The notes under the pieces were generated by a model. The model was not told the DNA's origin and made no database searches. It worked only from the letters and a program-made list of their open reading frames with translations. The translations under genes and the position numbers were made by a program. From MFD04580-c1 sp963702995 (lineage in GTDB: Bacteria > Planctomycetota > Phycisphaerae > Tepidisphaerales > Tepidisphaeraceae), in assembly GCA_963702995.1 (NCBI GenBank), contig OY969783.1, forward strand, positions 4,092,001-4,156,000: a stretch of DNA of 64,000 bases. The letters run 5' to 3'. Positions 21,576 through 31,179 of the stretch are shown one piece after another. The first letter of the stretch is position 1. Every line of letters begins with the position of its first letter.

Positions 21576-22109
21576 CTATTGTGGGGTCGGTGAAAACCGA
21601 ACTCGGAACTTCGCTTCGGTCTCGATGTACTCCTTTCGAGCTGCGTAAATCTGTTCAGTAACCGGGCCCAGCACGGGGTCGTCGGGGCCTTTGTTCAGCG
21701 GCATGATCGCGCAGTTGGTAGTGAAGAATTCAATATATTCCCACGCCAGCGTGTACCCTTTGTTCCTTTTCTGAACGCAGAGCAGAAGCGTATCTCCGGG
21801 GGCCTGGCGGAGGTCGAATACCATCGCCGACCCCGGCCCGAGAGGGATGTCCTCCAACAAAAGGTTGACAGGGATGAGGAAATCAGTGGCAACGACGGCG
21901 GTCACCTTGACCTTGACGCAGCTGCGACTCTTCACCTCGACGACCTTCGCGACAACGACCGCATGATCGTCCCAGAAACCGTGTTCGATTCCGCTGCGCG
22001 TTGGTTGAGCGTTCGCTTCTCGGACCGTTAGAAGCGCAGTAATCAACAACGTGAACGAAAATACGAATTGCATCTGGCCACGGCGACATTCCTTCTTCGT
22101 GATTCTCAT
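21576..22109 (-). CDS. Unknown secreted protein, paralogue 1 of a tandem pair
   Basis: The 177-aa product has an N-terminal signal peptide (FVFSFTLLITALLTVREANAQ). The mature part starts SGIEHGFWDDHAVVVAKVVEVKS, a beta-rich pattern, and contains ATDFLIPVNLLLEDIPLGPGSAMVFDL and GDTLLLCVQKRNKG. It is about 45 percent identical by eye to the gene immediately upstream (22151-22702), so the two are a tandem duplication. I do not recognise the family. The GC content here is lower than in the flanking housekeeping genes. Confidence 0.7.
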   Translation of the reverse strand: MRITKKECRRGQMQFVFSFTLLITALLTVREANAQPTRSGIEHGFWDDHAVVVAKVVEVKSRSCVKVKVTAVVATDFLIPVNLLLEDIPLGPGSAMVFDLRQAPGDTLLLCVQKRNKGYTLAWEYIEFFTTNCAIMPLNKGPDDPVLGPVTEQIYAARKEYIETEAKFRVRFSPTPQ

Positions 22110-22150
22110 CTTTGACGTGCTCGAGCTCGTCCTATGAATTAATTAGAAAC

Positions 22151-22702
22151 CTAATTAGGGATCGGTGATCGATTTCGATAGGCCACTTCGGCATCAATGT
22201 ACTTCTTGCGTGTTTCAAAAACCTTCTCGAGCATCGGCCCTAAGGCGGGATCGTCGGCAGCTTTCAGGTGTACGATCTCTGTGTGGGAATCAAAGAACGC
22301 CATGTACTCCCCCGTCAAGATCCAGCCGCCCCCCTTCTTGTGAACGCATAAGAGCAGGACATCGCCACGATCATATGGGAAATCCGACAACATTGCGGAG
22401 CCCGGCCCAAGCACAACCGGATCCAGCGTCAGACGGACGGGGATCAGGAAATCAGTCGCCGCGACGGCAACCACATCGATCGCGACCTGGGGCGATGACC
22501 TCTTCCCATGGACCTCCGCAATTCGGGCGACAACAACCGCTCGATCCTCCCAAAAGCCGTGCTCGATGCCGCTAGCCGTCCGCTGGCCGTGTGCCGGCGG
22601 CGCGGCGTTCAGCAATATCATCAGCATCGAAATTGAGAAATAGCGAGGTTTGAACGTCAAACTCCTCCTCCATTGGTCCGACGCCCGAGCGTCGTTCCTC
22701 AT
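22151..22702 (-). CDS. Unknown secreted protein, paralogue 2 of a tandem pair
   Basis: This paralogue shares SGIEHGFWEDRAVVVARIAEV, ATDFLIPVRLTLDPVVLGPGSAM and GDVLLLCVHKK with its downstream copy. A signal peptide precedes it (YFSISMLMILLNAAPPAHGQ). The ATG at 22702 overlaps a TGA of one frame of the upstream LEPR-type gene by 4 bp; an alternative TTG start at 22660 follows GGAGGAG and gives a more conventional signal peptide. The two genes are separated by 41 bp and probably co-transcribed with the surface-protein gene upstream. The function is unknown. Confidence 0.7.
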   Translation of the reverse strand: MRNDARASDQWRRSLTFKPRYFSISMLMILLNAAPPAHGQRTASGIEHGFWEDRAVVVARIAEVHGKRSSPQVAIDVVAVAATDFLIPVRLTLDPVVLGPGSAMLSDFPYDRGDVLLLCVHKKGGGWILTGEYMAFFDSHTEIVHLKAADDPALGPMLEKVFETRKKYIDAEVAYRNRSPIPN

Positions 22703-22714
22703 AATGCCAGCACA

Positions 22715-24571
22715 TCACTGGAACTTTTTCTGAGTTGGTCGCGAGGTATGTGAACGTAGGCCCTGCGGTCTTGGAAGGTTGCGAAGCATCCGTAACCGCG
22801 CTCCAGTCCGTCGGCGCCTGACACCGGCCGCCGCGCCCGCCGTCCATTTGTACGTTGTTGGATCGATCGTTCCGGATCCATTAAACGTCCATTGAGCTGT
22901 AGCGTGCCTGGAGTAAACGTTCGCCGCATCATTCTGACTGTCCACAGTCTGCGCACACACGTCGATCGTGAAGACTTCATTAAGCGTGATTGACGCAAGC
23001 AGATCATCTCCGACGACTACCGCCGCGTCCTGTTGGTAAGTCATCGGGGGCCCACTCGTCGGAGTGTCATTGTCGTAGATCTCGGAACTGGGGTGCGCGG
23101 GATCTCCAACGGTTCCCGTCCCGGAGTACCATGGTACACCGAGACCGTCGAACGTCGGTGGTGCCGATGTAAGATTGCTTGCCAAGACGCGGCCAGACGC
23201 GTAAGTGCCGCTGTTCTGGTAAGCGGTAACGTTCTGAACGAACCCGTACTTTATATGCGACACTCCACGGTTTCCGTTCGGTCCCTCTAAGGTCACCCGC
23301 GCGCCCCAAGATAGCCCCTGCTGCCGATCGGTACCTGACGAGATAAATTTTCGCAGGATGTTGTGGAACACAGCTGGCGGATTATCGACCGGAACTCCTG
23401 CCGCAAATGCTGGAATGTTCGGCGTCGTCGGCGCTGTCACCGTGACTTTGACGACATTGACCTCTAAATCCCAGATGTACCCCGTGTCAGCTTGAAAGCT
23501 CGCGAGCCCAACTATGGGGCCGGAGTCCCAACGAATATCGGCGGCTGCGGCGGCAGGTGGCGTTATGATCGTCCCTCCTTGCTTGGGATTTATCCATTTC
23601 GCGTAGCTCCCGCCCGCCCCGCCTGTCGCGGTGTAGCGATAGATGGAGTTTCCAGGTACATTGAGCGGTCCCGACCAACCAAAGACCTGAATCTTCGAAG
23701 AATCGGCGCTGGTGATTGAGCCACTCTCGTCCTGCCAATTCAAGGAGAGGACGCTATTGCCGGTTGAGATACCTTCCACATAGAGCGTCGTCGCGATCTG
23801 AGCGGCAAATTGATCCGAAGATGTTACCTGAGCGCCGCTCCGATCACTGTTTCGCCAGACTCGGACATTGCTCGGGATATTCAAGGTGTAATAGGCGGCG
23901 TCCGATGCGCTCGGGACGGCCTTGAGGACGACCGGAAGCAGATCATCCTCGCCAGCGATCGCGCCTGAATCATTCATATCCGGGATGCCATTGTAATTAT
24001 CATCATCGTTGTTGATCGGCAGATAGGCACCATCTTGATTTTTGTCGGCGTTTGAAAGAATTCCAGTCTGGGAATTATGGCTGATCGTGGCGATCTGCAG
24101 CTCGGCAGGGTTGCGGTAGACGTTAACCGACAGCATTCCGCTGTTGTCACTGTAATGGTCGTCATTGTACTTCAATACGAGCGGCCCCCCAGCACCGACG
24201 AGGTGCGTGCCATAGATGTGGTCGGTCTGGTAAGTCGTCCCCCAACCAGCCTTTGTCGGGACAACTCCGGCGCCGCTCCCCGAGACGCTGCTCACACCCA
24301 GGAAAAGACTCCAGTCGATCGTGTGGCTCGAGTTGGTATCCGTCCACGTCTTACCCGGAATACCACCGAATTCGGCGTCCATCTGACGTCCGTTCAGGTC
24401 TAAATGCGCGGTGCCACTCGCTCGCACGATGTAATCGTGTGCTTTATCAAGATCAAATGAGGATGTGTATGCCGTGCCATTGACCGGCACATCGACATGC
24501 CCAATCAACTCGTAACCAGCCGGAATCGTAGTGCTGAGAAGTCGTCGACTTTCTAAAAACTCGAACACCAT
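22715..24571 (-). CDS. LEPR-XLL-like surface protein with EF-hand-like motif (C-terminal frame uncertain)
   Basis: The N-terminus FEFLESRRLLSTT resembles the LEPR-XLL motif found at the start of large planctomycete surface or exported proteins. The ~600-aa body is beta-rich and Gly/Asn/Thr-rich, with a calcium-binding-like stretch DKNQDGAYLPINNDDDNYNGIPDMND. At the C-terminus, after GTIDPTTYKWTAG, the frame runs into Arg-rich sequence ending at 22715; either neighbouring frame looks more protein-like, one ending at 22699 with an ATGA overlap with the next gene. A single indel near 22815 is therefore likely. An IS5-family element ends 41 bp upstream of the start codon. The role is unknown; cell-surface location is inferred. 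Confidence 0.7.
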   Translation of the reverse strand: MVFEFLESRRLLSTTIPAGYELIGHVDVPVNGTAYTSSFDLDKAHDYIVRASGTAHLDLNGRQMDAEFGGIPGKTWTDTNSSHTIDWSLFLGVSSVSGSGAGVVPTKAGWGTTYQTDHIYGTHLVGAGGPLVLKYNDDHYSDNSGMLSVNVYRNPAELQIATISHNSQTGILSNADKNQDGAYLPINNDDDNYNGIPDMNDSGAIAGEDDLLPVVLKAVPSASDAAYYTLNIPSNVRVWRNSDRSGAQVTSSDQFAAQIATTLYVEGISTGNSVLSLNWQDESGSITSADSSKIQVFGWSGPLNVPGNSIYRYTATGGAGGSYAKWINPKQGGTIITPPAAAAADIRWDSGPIVGLASFQADTGYIWDLEVNVVKVTVTAPTTPNIPAFAAGVPVDNPPAVFHNILRKFISSGTDRQQGLSWGARVTLEGPNGNRGVSHIKYGFVQNVTAYQNSGTYASGRVLASNLTSAPPTFDGLGVPWYSGTGTVGDPAHPSSEIYDNDTPTSGPPMTYQQDAAVVVGDDLLASITLNEVFTIDVCAQTVDSQNDAANVYSRHATAQWTFNGSGTIDPTTYKWTAGAAAGVRRRRTGARLRMLRNLPRPQGLRSHTSRPTQKKFQ

Positions 24572-24608
24572 TGTTTGCGTGAGTCGCTTTCGTTGGCCTC
24601 GAGTGGAA

Positions 24609-25546
24609 CTAGGCTCTGTCTCAAAACAGTAAACGGAAGTATCTCTGGATCATTGCCAGTTGAAGCATCCCGTGGAAATTAACCGCCAACTTCTCGTAGC
24701 GGGTCCCGATGCGTCGGAACTCCTTGAGCCATCCGACGCACTGTTCAATCACGCCGCGCCGGCGATACGCGACGCGGTCGAATCGAACCGACGGGTCGTG
24801 CCGCGCGTTCTCATTGTCCTTGTGCGGAATGACCGGCTCGATCTTCTGTCCTTTCAGCCAATCCCGCAGTCGCTGAACGCTGTAGCCTTTGTCACCGGCC
24901 AGTTTCGACGGTTTGTGCTTTCGCCGTCGCTCCTTCCGCCGCCGCCCGATCAGCGTCGCGACCGCTTGGCCGATGACCGACTCGGCCCGGGTCGAATCGT
25001 GAACCTGCCCGGCCGTGACTTCGACGGCCAGAGGCGTTCCCGCCCCGTCGGTGACGAGGTGGAATTTCGTGCCGAATCCACCGCGACTGCGGCCCAGCCC
25101 ATGATCCTGTGGCTCGTCGGGGTAACGCTCGAGACTTTTTTTTCACGCCGGCGGCCGCCCGGGCGGCACGCACGTTCGAACCGTCAACGGCCCACAGTTC
25201 CCAGTCGATCAGCCCCGCGGCGTCGAGCTTTACTTGCAGGGCTTCGACGATCGCGGCGAAGACGCCGGTCCGTCTCCAGTGGCAAAAGTACCGGTGCACC
25301 GTCTTGCAGGAACCGAAGCGTGGATCCAGGTCGCGCCACGGGCAGCCGGCCGCCAGAATCCAGAAAATGCCATTGAGGACCAGCCGTCGGTCCTTGGCGG
25401 GCCGGCCGGTGCGGGCCGTGCTCCGGGGGATCAGCGGCTCAACCAGTTCCCATTGCTCGTCCGTAAGTTCGTGTCGCTCCATCTGTGCCCACCTCCTTGG
25501 GGCATCAGATCTTAGGCAGCTACCATGGTTTCGAGACAGAGCCTAG
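24609..25546. mobile_element. IS5-family (IS427-like) insertion sequence with CTAG flanks
   Basis: The element runs 24613-25542. It starts GCTCTGTCTC and ends GAGACAGAGC, perfect 10-bp terminal inverted repeats that extend imperfectly inward (CAAAAC/GTTTCG). It is flanked by CTAG at 24609-24612 and 25543-25546, consistent with the target duplication of the IS427 group. It carries one transposase on the minus strand. The insertion separates the surface-protein gene from whatever lay upstream. Confidence 0.9.
24621..25482 (-). CDS. IS5-family transposase with A8 frameshift site
   Basis: The first frame encodes the N-terminal half (ELTDEQWELVEPLIP, GIFWILAAGCPWRDL, CHWRRTGVFAAIVEAL, and the first catalytic Asp in ELWAVDGSNV). 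It enters an A8 run (25134-25141) and then loses similarity. The reading frame one base ahead continues as ERYPDEPQDHGLGRSRGGFGTKFH, GDKGYSVQRLRDWLK and the catalytic-Glu region VIEQCVGWLKEFRRIGTRYEK, stopping at 24621. Transposases of this group often use frameshifting, but here the shift is +1, which fits either transcriptional slippage on the A8 tract or one extra A in the assembly. The start at 25482 follows GGAGG. Confidence 0.88.
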
Positions 25547-25870
25547 ACTGGAAGATTTGGGACATCGAAGATGCCATATCGACACGTCCTTTATTGCAAA
25601 CCCGTTTCGCGAGTCAGTGAGTATCTCCGCCCTTTTCTCCGATTGCCGCGCTTTTCCGAAGCTACGGCGGTAGAGAGTAGCGTGTCGATTCAGATCAGAC
25701 AAGACCCCTTCGGCGAAATAATCGCCAAGGGTTCACCGACCAGGCCAGGTCGTGGTACGAGGCATCGGCGCGATTCAGGTCACCGGTCAATAGAGCCTAT
25801 CCACTATATATCAAATAAAGAATCACCGTCTGGCGATTGAACAGAGACCGCCGCCCCACGGTGCTGAGGT
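25547..25870. other. Intergenic, no gene seen, AT-richer
   Basis: The 324 bp right of the insertion sequence hold no convincing frame. A short AT-rich stretch (CACTATATATCAAATAAAG, about 25800) could be promoter DNA separated from the surface-protein gene by the insertion, but no clear -35/-10 pair was identified. Confidence 0.5.
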
Positions 25871-25930
25871 TCACCCGACGGACTCAGCGGCCTTCGAATC
25901 CTTGTCCCCCGCGAAATACCTCGCGAGGAC

Positions 25931-26320
25931 CTAGTCGAACACCAATGGCTCTGCTGTAACGGCCGCGAACAGCGTCGCCGACGACTTGAGCTTCAGATCG
26001 TCCGGTGAGCCCATGATCTGCGTTGCCGAACGACCGTCGACACCCAGCACCGCCTTAGCGCATTCGATCAGCCGCGGGCCCAGCGTTGAATGGTTGAGGT
26101 AGGCTCGGGCCTCATCGGCGCTCTGGATCGCGTAGCGCATCGACATCTCGCTGAAGCCGAGCCCCCGGATCTGCGGGAAGATGAACCACATCCAGTGCGA
26201 CTGCTTGCGGCCGCGTTGCAGTTCGTCAAGCGCCAAAGGGTAGATCCCCTGCTGCGCCTCGACGAACCGGGCGAGATTGAAGGGGTCAGGATCGGTGGTT
26301 ACCTCGGGCAGAGTCGGCAT
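25931..26320 (-). CDS. DUF1810 family protein with premature in-frame stop
   Basis: The protein begins DPFNLARFVEAQQGIYPLALDELQRGRKQSHWMWFIFPQIRGLG, an unmistakable DUF1810 pattern, followed by SADEARAYLNH and LKSSATLFAAV. It ends at TAG (25931-25933) after PLVFD. The same frame continues past the stop as VLARYFAGDKDSKAAESVG to a TGA at 25871, matching the usual DUF1810 C-terminus, so the TAG most likely replaces CAG. The result is a 129-aa protein missing about 20 residues. This is a real nonsense mutation, a base-call error, or less likely readthrough. The family function is unknown. It diverges tightly from the SET-domain gene. Confidence 0.85.
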   Translation of the reverse strand: MPTLPEVTTDPDPFNLARFVEAQQGIYPLALDELQRGRKQSHWMWFIFPQIRGLGFSEMSMRYAIQSADEARAYLNHSTLGPRLIECAKAVLGVDGRSATQIMGSPDDLKLKSSATLFAAVTAEPLVFD

Positions 26321-26331
26321 AATTCGCTCAC

Positions 26332-26763
26332 ATGGTCATTTGTCAGCAGTCCAGCCTGATCGAAGTCCGCCGCCTCGACAACCGCGGCCGCGGGGGGCGG
26401 GGCGTATTCGCGACCTGCGACATCGCCGAAGGCACCGTCGTCGAACAGGTCCCCGTCATCCTGATCCCCAAGAACCAGGTCTTCGGCGACACCGAGACGT
26501 CGCGGCATAACCGGCACATCTCCTGGTACGTCTTCGACTGGGACGGGATCACCAAGCGCGAATATGTGGCCCTGGCGCTGGGTTACGGGTCGATCTATAA
26601 CCACTCCTACGCCCCCAACGCGAAATACGTCAAGGTCGCCCCCGACGTGATCGAGTTCCACGCGATCAAACCGATCGCGGCCGGCGAGGAGATCTTCATC
26701 AACTACAACGGCGAAGCCGACCCGGAGCGGCCGGTGGAATTCAGCGTTCATTCAGGCGGGTAA
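26332..26763 (+). CDS. SET domain-containing protein
   Basis: This 143-aa protein consists almost entirely of a SET fold: GRGVFATCDIAEGTVVEQVPVI (N-SET), YGSIYNHSYAPNAKYVKV (the NHS motif that binds SAM) and AGEEIFINYNGEAD (the catalytic-Tyr region). SET proteins are lysine methyltransferases, common in eukaryotes but scattered in bacteria, where ribosomal or other proteins can be targets. No pre-SET or post-SET cysteine clusters are present. The start codon lies 11 bp from that of the divergent DUF1810 gene, so the true start could be slightly downstream. Confidence 0.88.
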   Translation: MVICQQSSLIEVRRLDNRGRGGRGVFATCDIAEGTVVEQVPVILIPKNQVFGDTETSRHNRHISWYVFDWDGITKREYVALALGYGSIYNHSYAPNAKYVKVAPDVIEFHAIKPIAAGEEIFINYNGEADPERPVEFSVHSGG

Positions 26764-26777
26764 TTGCCGCGAAAAAA

Positions 26778-26834
26778 CGTAGGGCGTGGTTCACCACGCC
26801 ACGTGAGTTGTGGCGTGGTGAACCACGCCCTACA
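26778..26834. repeat. Family B double-hairpin palindrome, copy 3
   Basis: This is the most perfect copy: GTAGGGCGTGGTTCACCACGCC and GGCGTGGTGAACCACGCCCTAC are exact 22-bp inverted repeats around an 11-bp spacer. It lies between the SET gene stop and the end of the convergent oxidoreductase gene. Confidence 0.88.
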
Positions 26835-26889
26835 CATTTTCCTTGAGAAACGGTGAAGAAGGCAGCCTGGGCGCCTGATACGGCCAACC

Positions 26890-27952
26890 CTACAACACCC
26901 ACCGAACCCTATCCGCCACCTCGACCGCCTTTCCGGTTCGGGCGCTTTCGCGGGCGGCGTCGAGGAGGGCCATGGTGGGGAGGACGGTCTCGACGGGGAC
27001 GGCAGGGTCGCCGTCGCCTCGGGTGGCGGCCGCGAACATTTCCCAGATGCCGACTTCGCTCAAGCCGCGGTCGGCCAGGGGGAGGATGCGCGGCGCACGG
27101 CGGGGGCGTCGGCCTCGCGCGGGGCAGGGGTGAACTCGAGCGTCGCCCAGACCGAAAGGTCGAACGCGGGGCTGTGGGGGCTGGAGCCTGAGCCGCTGGA
27201 GCCGTCGATGTGCCAGCGCGGGCCGGGGCGGGTGGTGGTAGTGTTGATCTCCACCAGGCCGGCGGCCCCATTATCAAAGTCGATGATCAGCCGCGCGAAG
27301 TCGTCGCAGTCGCTGGTCCAGACGTTGCCGCGAAGCTGGGCGAAGACGCGCAGCGGCTTTGCGGGCCAGAGCAGCCGCCACATCTGATCGACAAAGTGGC
27401 TGCCCCAGTCGTACAGGCCGCCGCCGCCGAAGGCGGCTTCATTCCGCCAACCGGGGCGGTATTCGCGGGCGGCCGGGCCGACGCAACTGGCCCACTGGCC
27501 CAGCCGGCTCTCCACGTTGATGATCGTCCCGAACGCGCCGCCCGCCACCGCTCGGCGGACCGTCAGGTAATCGAGGTCCCAGCGCCGATTCTGGAAGACC
27601 GACAAAACGCGGCCGGCGGCGGCGGCTTCTTCCACGAGCTTCTTCGACTGATCGAGATCCAGCGCCATCGGCTTCTCGACCAGCACATGGCGGCCGGACC
27701 GCAGCGCCTGGGTCGCGTGCTCCTGGTGCATCGCGGTCGGCGTCGCGACCAGGATGGCGTGCACGTCGGCGTCGGCAAGAAGGGAATCGACGTCCGGATA
27801 AACCTTCAAGCCGCGGCGCCGGGCAAGCTCCTGCGCGCGGGCGTGGCGTCGGCGACGGCCACGGCCGCAACGCCGCGCGCGGCGGCGATCCAGTCCGAGT
27901 GCTCGGCCCCGATGCGGCCGAACCCGATAATCCCGACGTTCAATGGGCTCAT
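26890..27952 (-). CDS. Gfo/Idh/MocA family oxidoreductase, cytosolic (two frameshifts)
   Basis: The ATG at 27952 starts SPLNVGIIGFGRIGAEHSDWIAA, the Rossmann nucleotide-binding motif. A missing base near 27840 shifts the frame; it resumes AQELARRRGLKVYPDVDSLLADADVHAILVATPTAMH, HVLVEKPMALD (catalytic Lys), GGGGLYDWGSHFVDQM and a C-terminal beta-sheet domain. A second missing base near 27083 leads into RILPLADRGLSEVGIWEMFAAA and the stop at 26890. The reconstituted protein is about 354 aa, with no signal peptide. It is an NAD(P)-dependent oxidoreductase of unknown substrate. Confidence 0.87.
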
Positions 27953-28290
27953 GGTTTGATAAACCGGCGAGAAACCCGCCCCGCCGACCCCGGGGCCGGG
28001 CGACTCCGCGGGCACTGATTCAACGCTCCCCCGCATTGTAAAGGCGACGCCGGGCGCGTCTACGGCGGTGGCGGGGGCGGCGGCCCGTGAGAGAGCCCGG
28101 CGCTCGCCGAAGCCTGTTCGACATCGGCAGTAAATCGGGATGGGTCGGCTGCCGATGAATCGAGGGCGGCGCGTCCGGTCAGTGGAGCGCCGCGCCCGCT
28201 TTGCCCGCCCTGTGGCCGGGTCAAAGCAAGCCGACCCCGGACCGTGGGGCGCGGCGAGCCCCAAAGCGTTCGGCCTAATGGAGCCTGCCG
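27953..28290. other. Divergent intergenic region, no gene seen
   Basis: The 338 bp between the divergent oxidoreductase and histidine kinase genes show no coding frame or recognisable motif. They presumably hold both promoters. Confidence 0.5.
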
Positions 28291-31059
28291 GTGCGGAACA
28301 ACTATAAGGCCGCGGACAAAGCGATCGTCAGGGGCTTCAGGTTGTTCGTCGGCCTGCTCGTCGCGCTCCAGGCGGCCGCGTTCTACACCATCCTGCGCTT
28401 CAGCTACAGCGACCTCACAGCCACCGCCGCCCCGCCGGCCGAGGCCGCGACGCCCGTGGCCCCCGCCCCGCCGTCCAGACCGGCGCCGCCCATCGAATTC
28501 AATTCCGAGCTGGATGTCGCCTACGCCCTGCTCGAGGCCGCCGAGTCGGGCCAGCGGCTCTTCCGCCTCACCCACGACCCAAAGTACCTCGAGCCCGCCA
28601 AGCAGGCCGAGGGCATGAGCGAGAAGCGGCTGTCCCTCCTCAGGCCCTGGCGGCGCCGCACCCCGACCAACTGGCGCTCCTCGCGGACCTGGAGCCGCTG
28701 CTTCGCAATCGCCTTGCCTTCGCGGCCGACGCCAGTCACGGCTCCCCCAAAGGCGCTGCCACGCCCGCGCCGGCCGCCCAATCCAACGCCGCCGAGCGGG
28801 AGAAGATCACCAGCCTGTTTGATGCCCTGCACCGTGCGCCCGCCGCGCCGCCCGCGCGGGAACAAGCCTCGCAGTGGGCAATGGCGGCCGCTCGGGCGGT
28901 TGGGGCGGGCACGCGCGGCGCCATGCGATCAGCCGGGCTGGACGCGGCCCACCCGCAGCGGGTCCTGCTCCTCGGCGCCGCCGATGTCATCGCGCTGGGG
29001 CTCGTCATGTTCGCTTTCCGCGGATTCATCCATCGGCGGATGAGCGACGTGCGAATGCTTCGGGAATCAGAGTTGTTCGCCCGCTCGACGGTGGACGCGC
29101 TGCCGACCCATATCGCCATTCTCGATGAGACCGGGGTTGTCCTTTCGACGAATCGCGCCTGGCGGGAGTTCGCGGCCGCCAATGGGCGTCATTCGAAGTT
29201 GATCTGCGACGCGTCCAACTACCTGATCGAGTGCGATGCCCAGGGCGGCCGCCAGATCGCCGACGCCTCGGAGTTCGCCGCGGGGGTGCGCGCCGTCGCC
29301 ACAGGGCACCGGGAAGAGTTCACGTTCGAGTATGAATGCCCGGCGCCGCCGGCCGCGGGGGGCGAGGTGGGCCGGCATCGCTGGTTCAGCGGGCGCTGCA
29401 CCCGTTTTCCCGATGACGCGCAGGACGGCGCAAGAGCCGCACGCGGCTGGTCATCAGCCACGAGAACATCACGGCCCGCAAGCTGGCGGAGGAGGAGGTT
29501 CACAAGGCGAAGGAAGCGGCCGAGCTTGCGAACCTGACAAAGAGCGCGTTCCTCGCCAACACCAGCCACGAAATCCGTACCCCGATGGTCGCGATCATGG
29601 GGTACGCGGAGATGCTTCAGGACGCGAACCAGACGGCGGACGAGCGGAAGAATTGCGCCGGACCATCCGCCGCAACGGCGAGCACCTGCTGTCGATCATC
29701 AACGACATCCTCGACCTTTCCAAGATCGAGGCGGAGAAGGTGACGGTTGAAAAGATCACGTGCGACCTTCCGCAGCTTGTGGCGGACGTTGTCGGGCTGA
29801 CCCGCCCGCGCGCGATGCAGAAGGGCCTGACGTTCGACATCATCTTCGATGCCGAGATCCCCAAGCATGTGCAGACCGACCCGCTTCGCGCCAAGCAGGT
29901 GCTGGTGAACCTGGTTGGGAACGCGACCAAGTTCACGCACAAAGGGACGATCCGGATCGGCGTCTTCCGCGAGATCACCTATTTCGGGCAGACGATCCGG
30001 TTTGAGGTCTCCGATACCGGCATCGGCATGACGCCAGAGCAGATGGCCAAGCTCTTCCAGCCCTTCACGCAGGCCGACGTCTCGACGACGCGCAAGTACG
30101 GCGGCACGGGCCTGGGCCTGACGATCAGCAAGCGGCTGGCCAAGCTGCTCGGCGGCGACATTACCGTGAAGAGCGAGCCGGGCTCGGGGAGCAACTTCGT
30201 CTTCACGCTCGATGGCGGCCCGCGTCAGGGCGTGGAGGTGCTGCACCACTTCACCGCCGATCAGCTTGCGACGATCGACGACGCCGAGGAGCAGGAAGAG
30301 GTTAAGATCCAGGGCCGCATCCTTCTGGCCGAGGACGGCGAGGACAACCAGGACCTGATCTCCACGCACCTGCGCAAGGCGGGGGCGAACGTGGTGATCG
30401 CCGGCAACGGCCGCATCGCCGTCGAATCGGCCATGGACGCCGACCGCACGGGCGAGAAGTTCGACCTGATCCTGATGGACATGCAGATGCCCGAGATGGA
30501 CGGCTACGCCGCCACCCGGCAATTGCGGACGTGCGGCATGAACGTCCCGATCATCGCGCTGACCGCCAACGCGATGGCCGAGGACCGCGTGAAGTGCCTG
30601 GAGGCCGGCTGCACCGATTACCTCTCCAAGCCGATCACCCGCGCCCACCTTCTGACGACGCTCGCCCGCTACCTGGAGGCCGCGAAGGAAGAGATCGCCA
30701 ACCGGACGCGGCGCTCGCGCGGGCTGAAAAGCAGCATGGGCACCGAGCCGCGGCTTCAGAAGCTCCTGGAGCGGTTCGTCTCGCGCCTTCCCGAGCGCGT
30801 CACCGCGATGGAAGCGCTGCTCCGCCGGCAGTCGATGGACGAGCTTCGCCACGCCCTGCACCAGCTCAAAGGGGCCGGCGGCGGCTACGGCTTCAGCGCC
30901 ATCAGCGACCATGCCGGCCTGGCCGAACAGCTCATCCGCAACCAGGCGGCCGCTGATACGATTCAGAAACAGGTCAACGAGCTGATTAACATCGTCCGCA
31001 GCGTCGAAGGGTACGACATGGAAAAAGAGAGCTATCCGCAGAACACGGTTGCCGCGTGA
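28291..31059 (+). CDS. Hybrid sensor histidine kinase: CHASE3-PAS-HisKA-HATPase-REC-Hpt (three frameshifts)
   Basis: The GTG at 28291 starts a membrane protein with TM1 (GFRLFVGLLVALQAAAFYTI), an extracytoplasmic CHASE3-like domain (LDVAYALLEAAESGQRLFRLTHDPKYLEPAK) and TM2 (VLLLGAADVIALGLVMFAF). PAS (STVDALPTHIAILDETG), HisKA with phospho-His in SHEIRTP, HATPase (DTGIGM, GGTGLGL), a receiver domain (phospho-Asp in LILMDMQMP) and a C-terminal Hpt domain (HALHQLKGAGG) follow. Frame breaks occur near 28635, 29437 and 29654, the last a missing G in AAG(G)AATTG. Joined, it is about 920 aa. The BarA-like layout implies a phosphorelay to a separate response regulator not present in this window. The signal is unknown. 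Confidence 0.88.
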
Positions 31060-31179
31060 AGCGGATTTTCGGGCGATACACTGGGCGAGGGAGTAGATTC
31101 CCGAGCGCGTCGTGAACGCATTGATCCCCTAACCCATGTATGAATGGGAGAGGGTAGGGTGAGGGCGGGTCTTCCCCCG

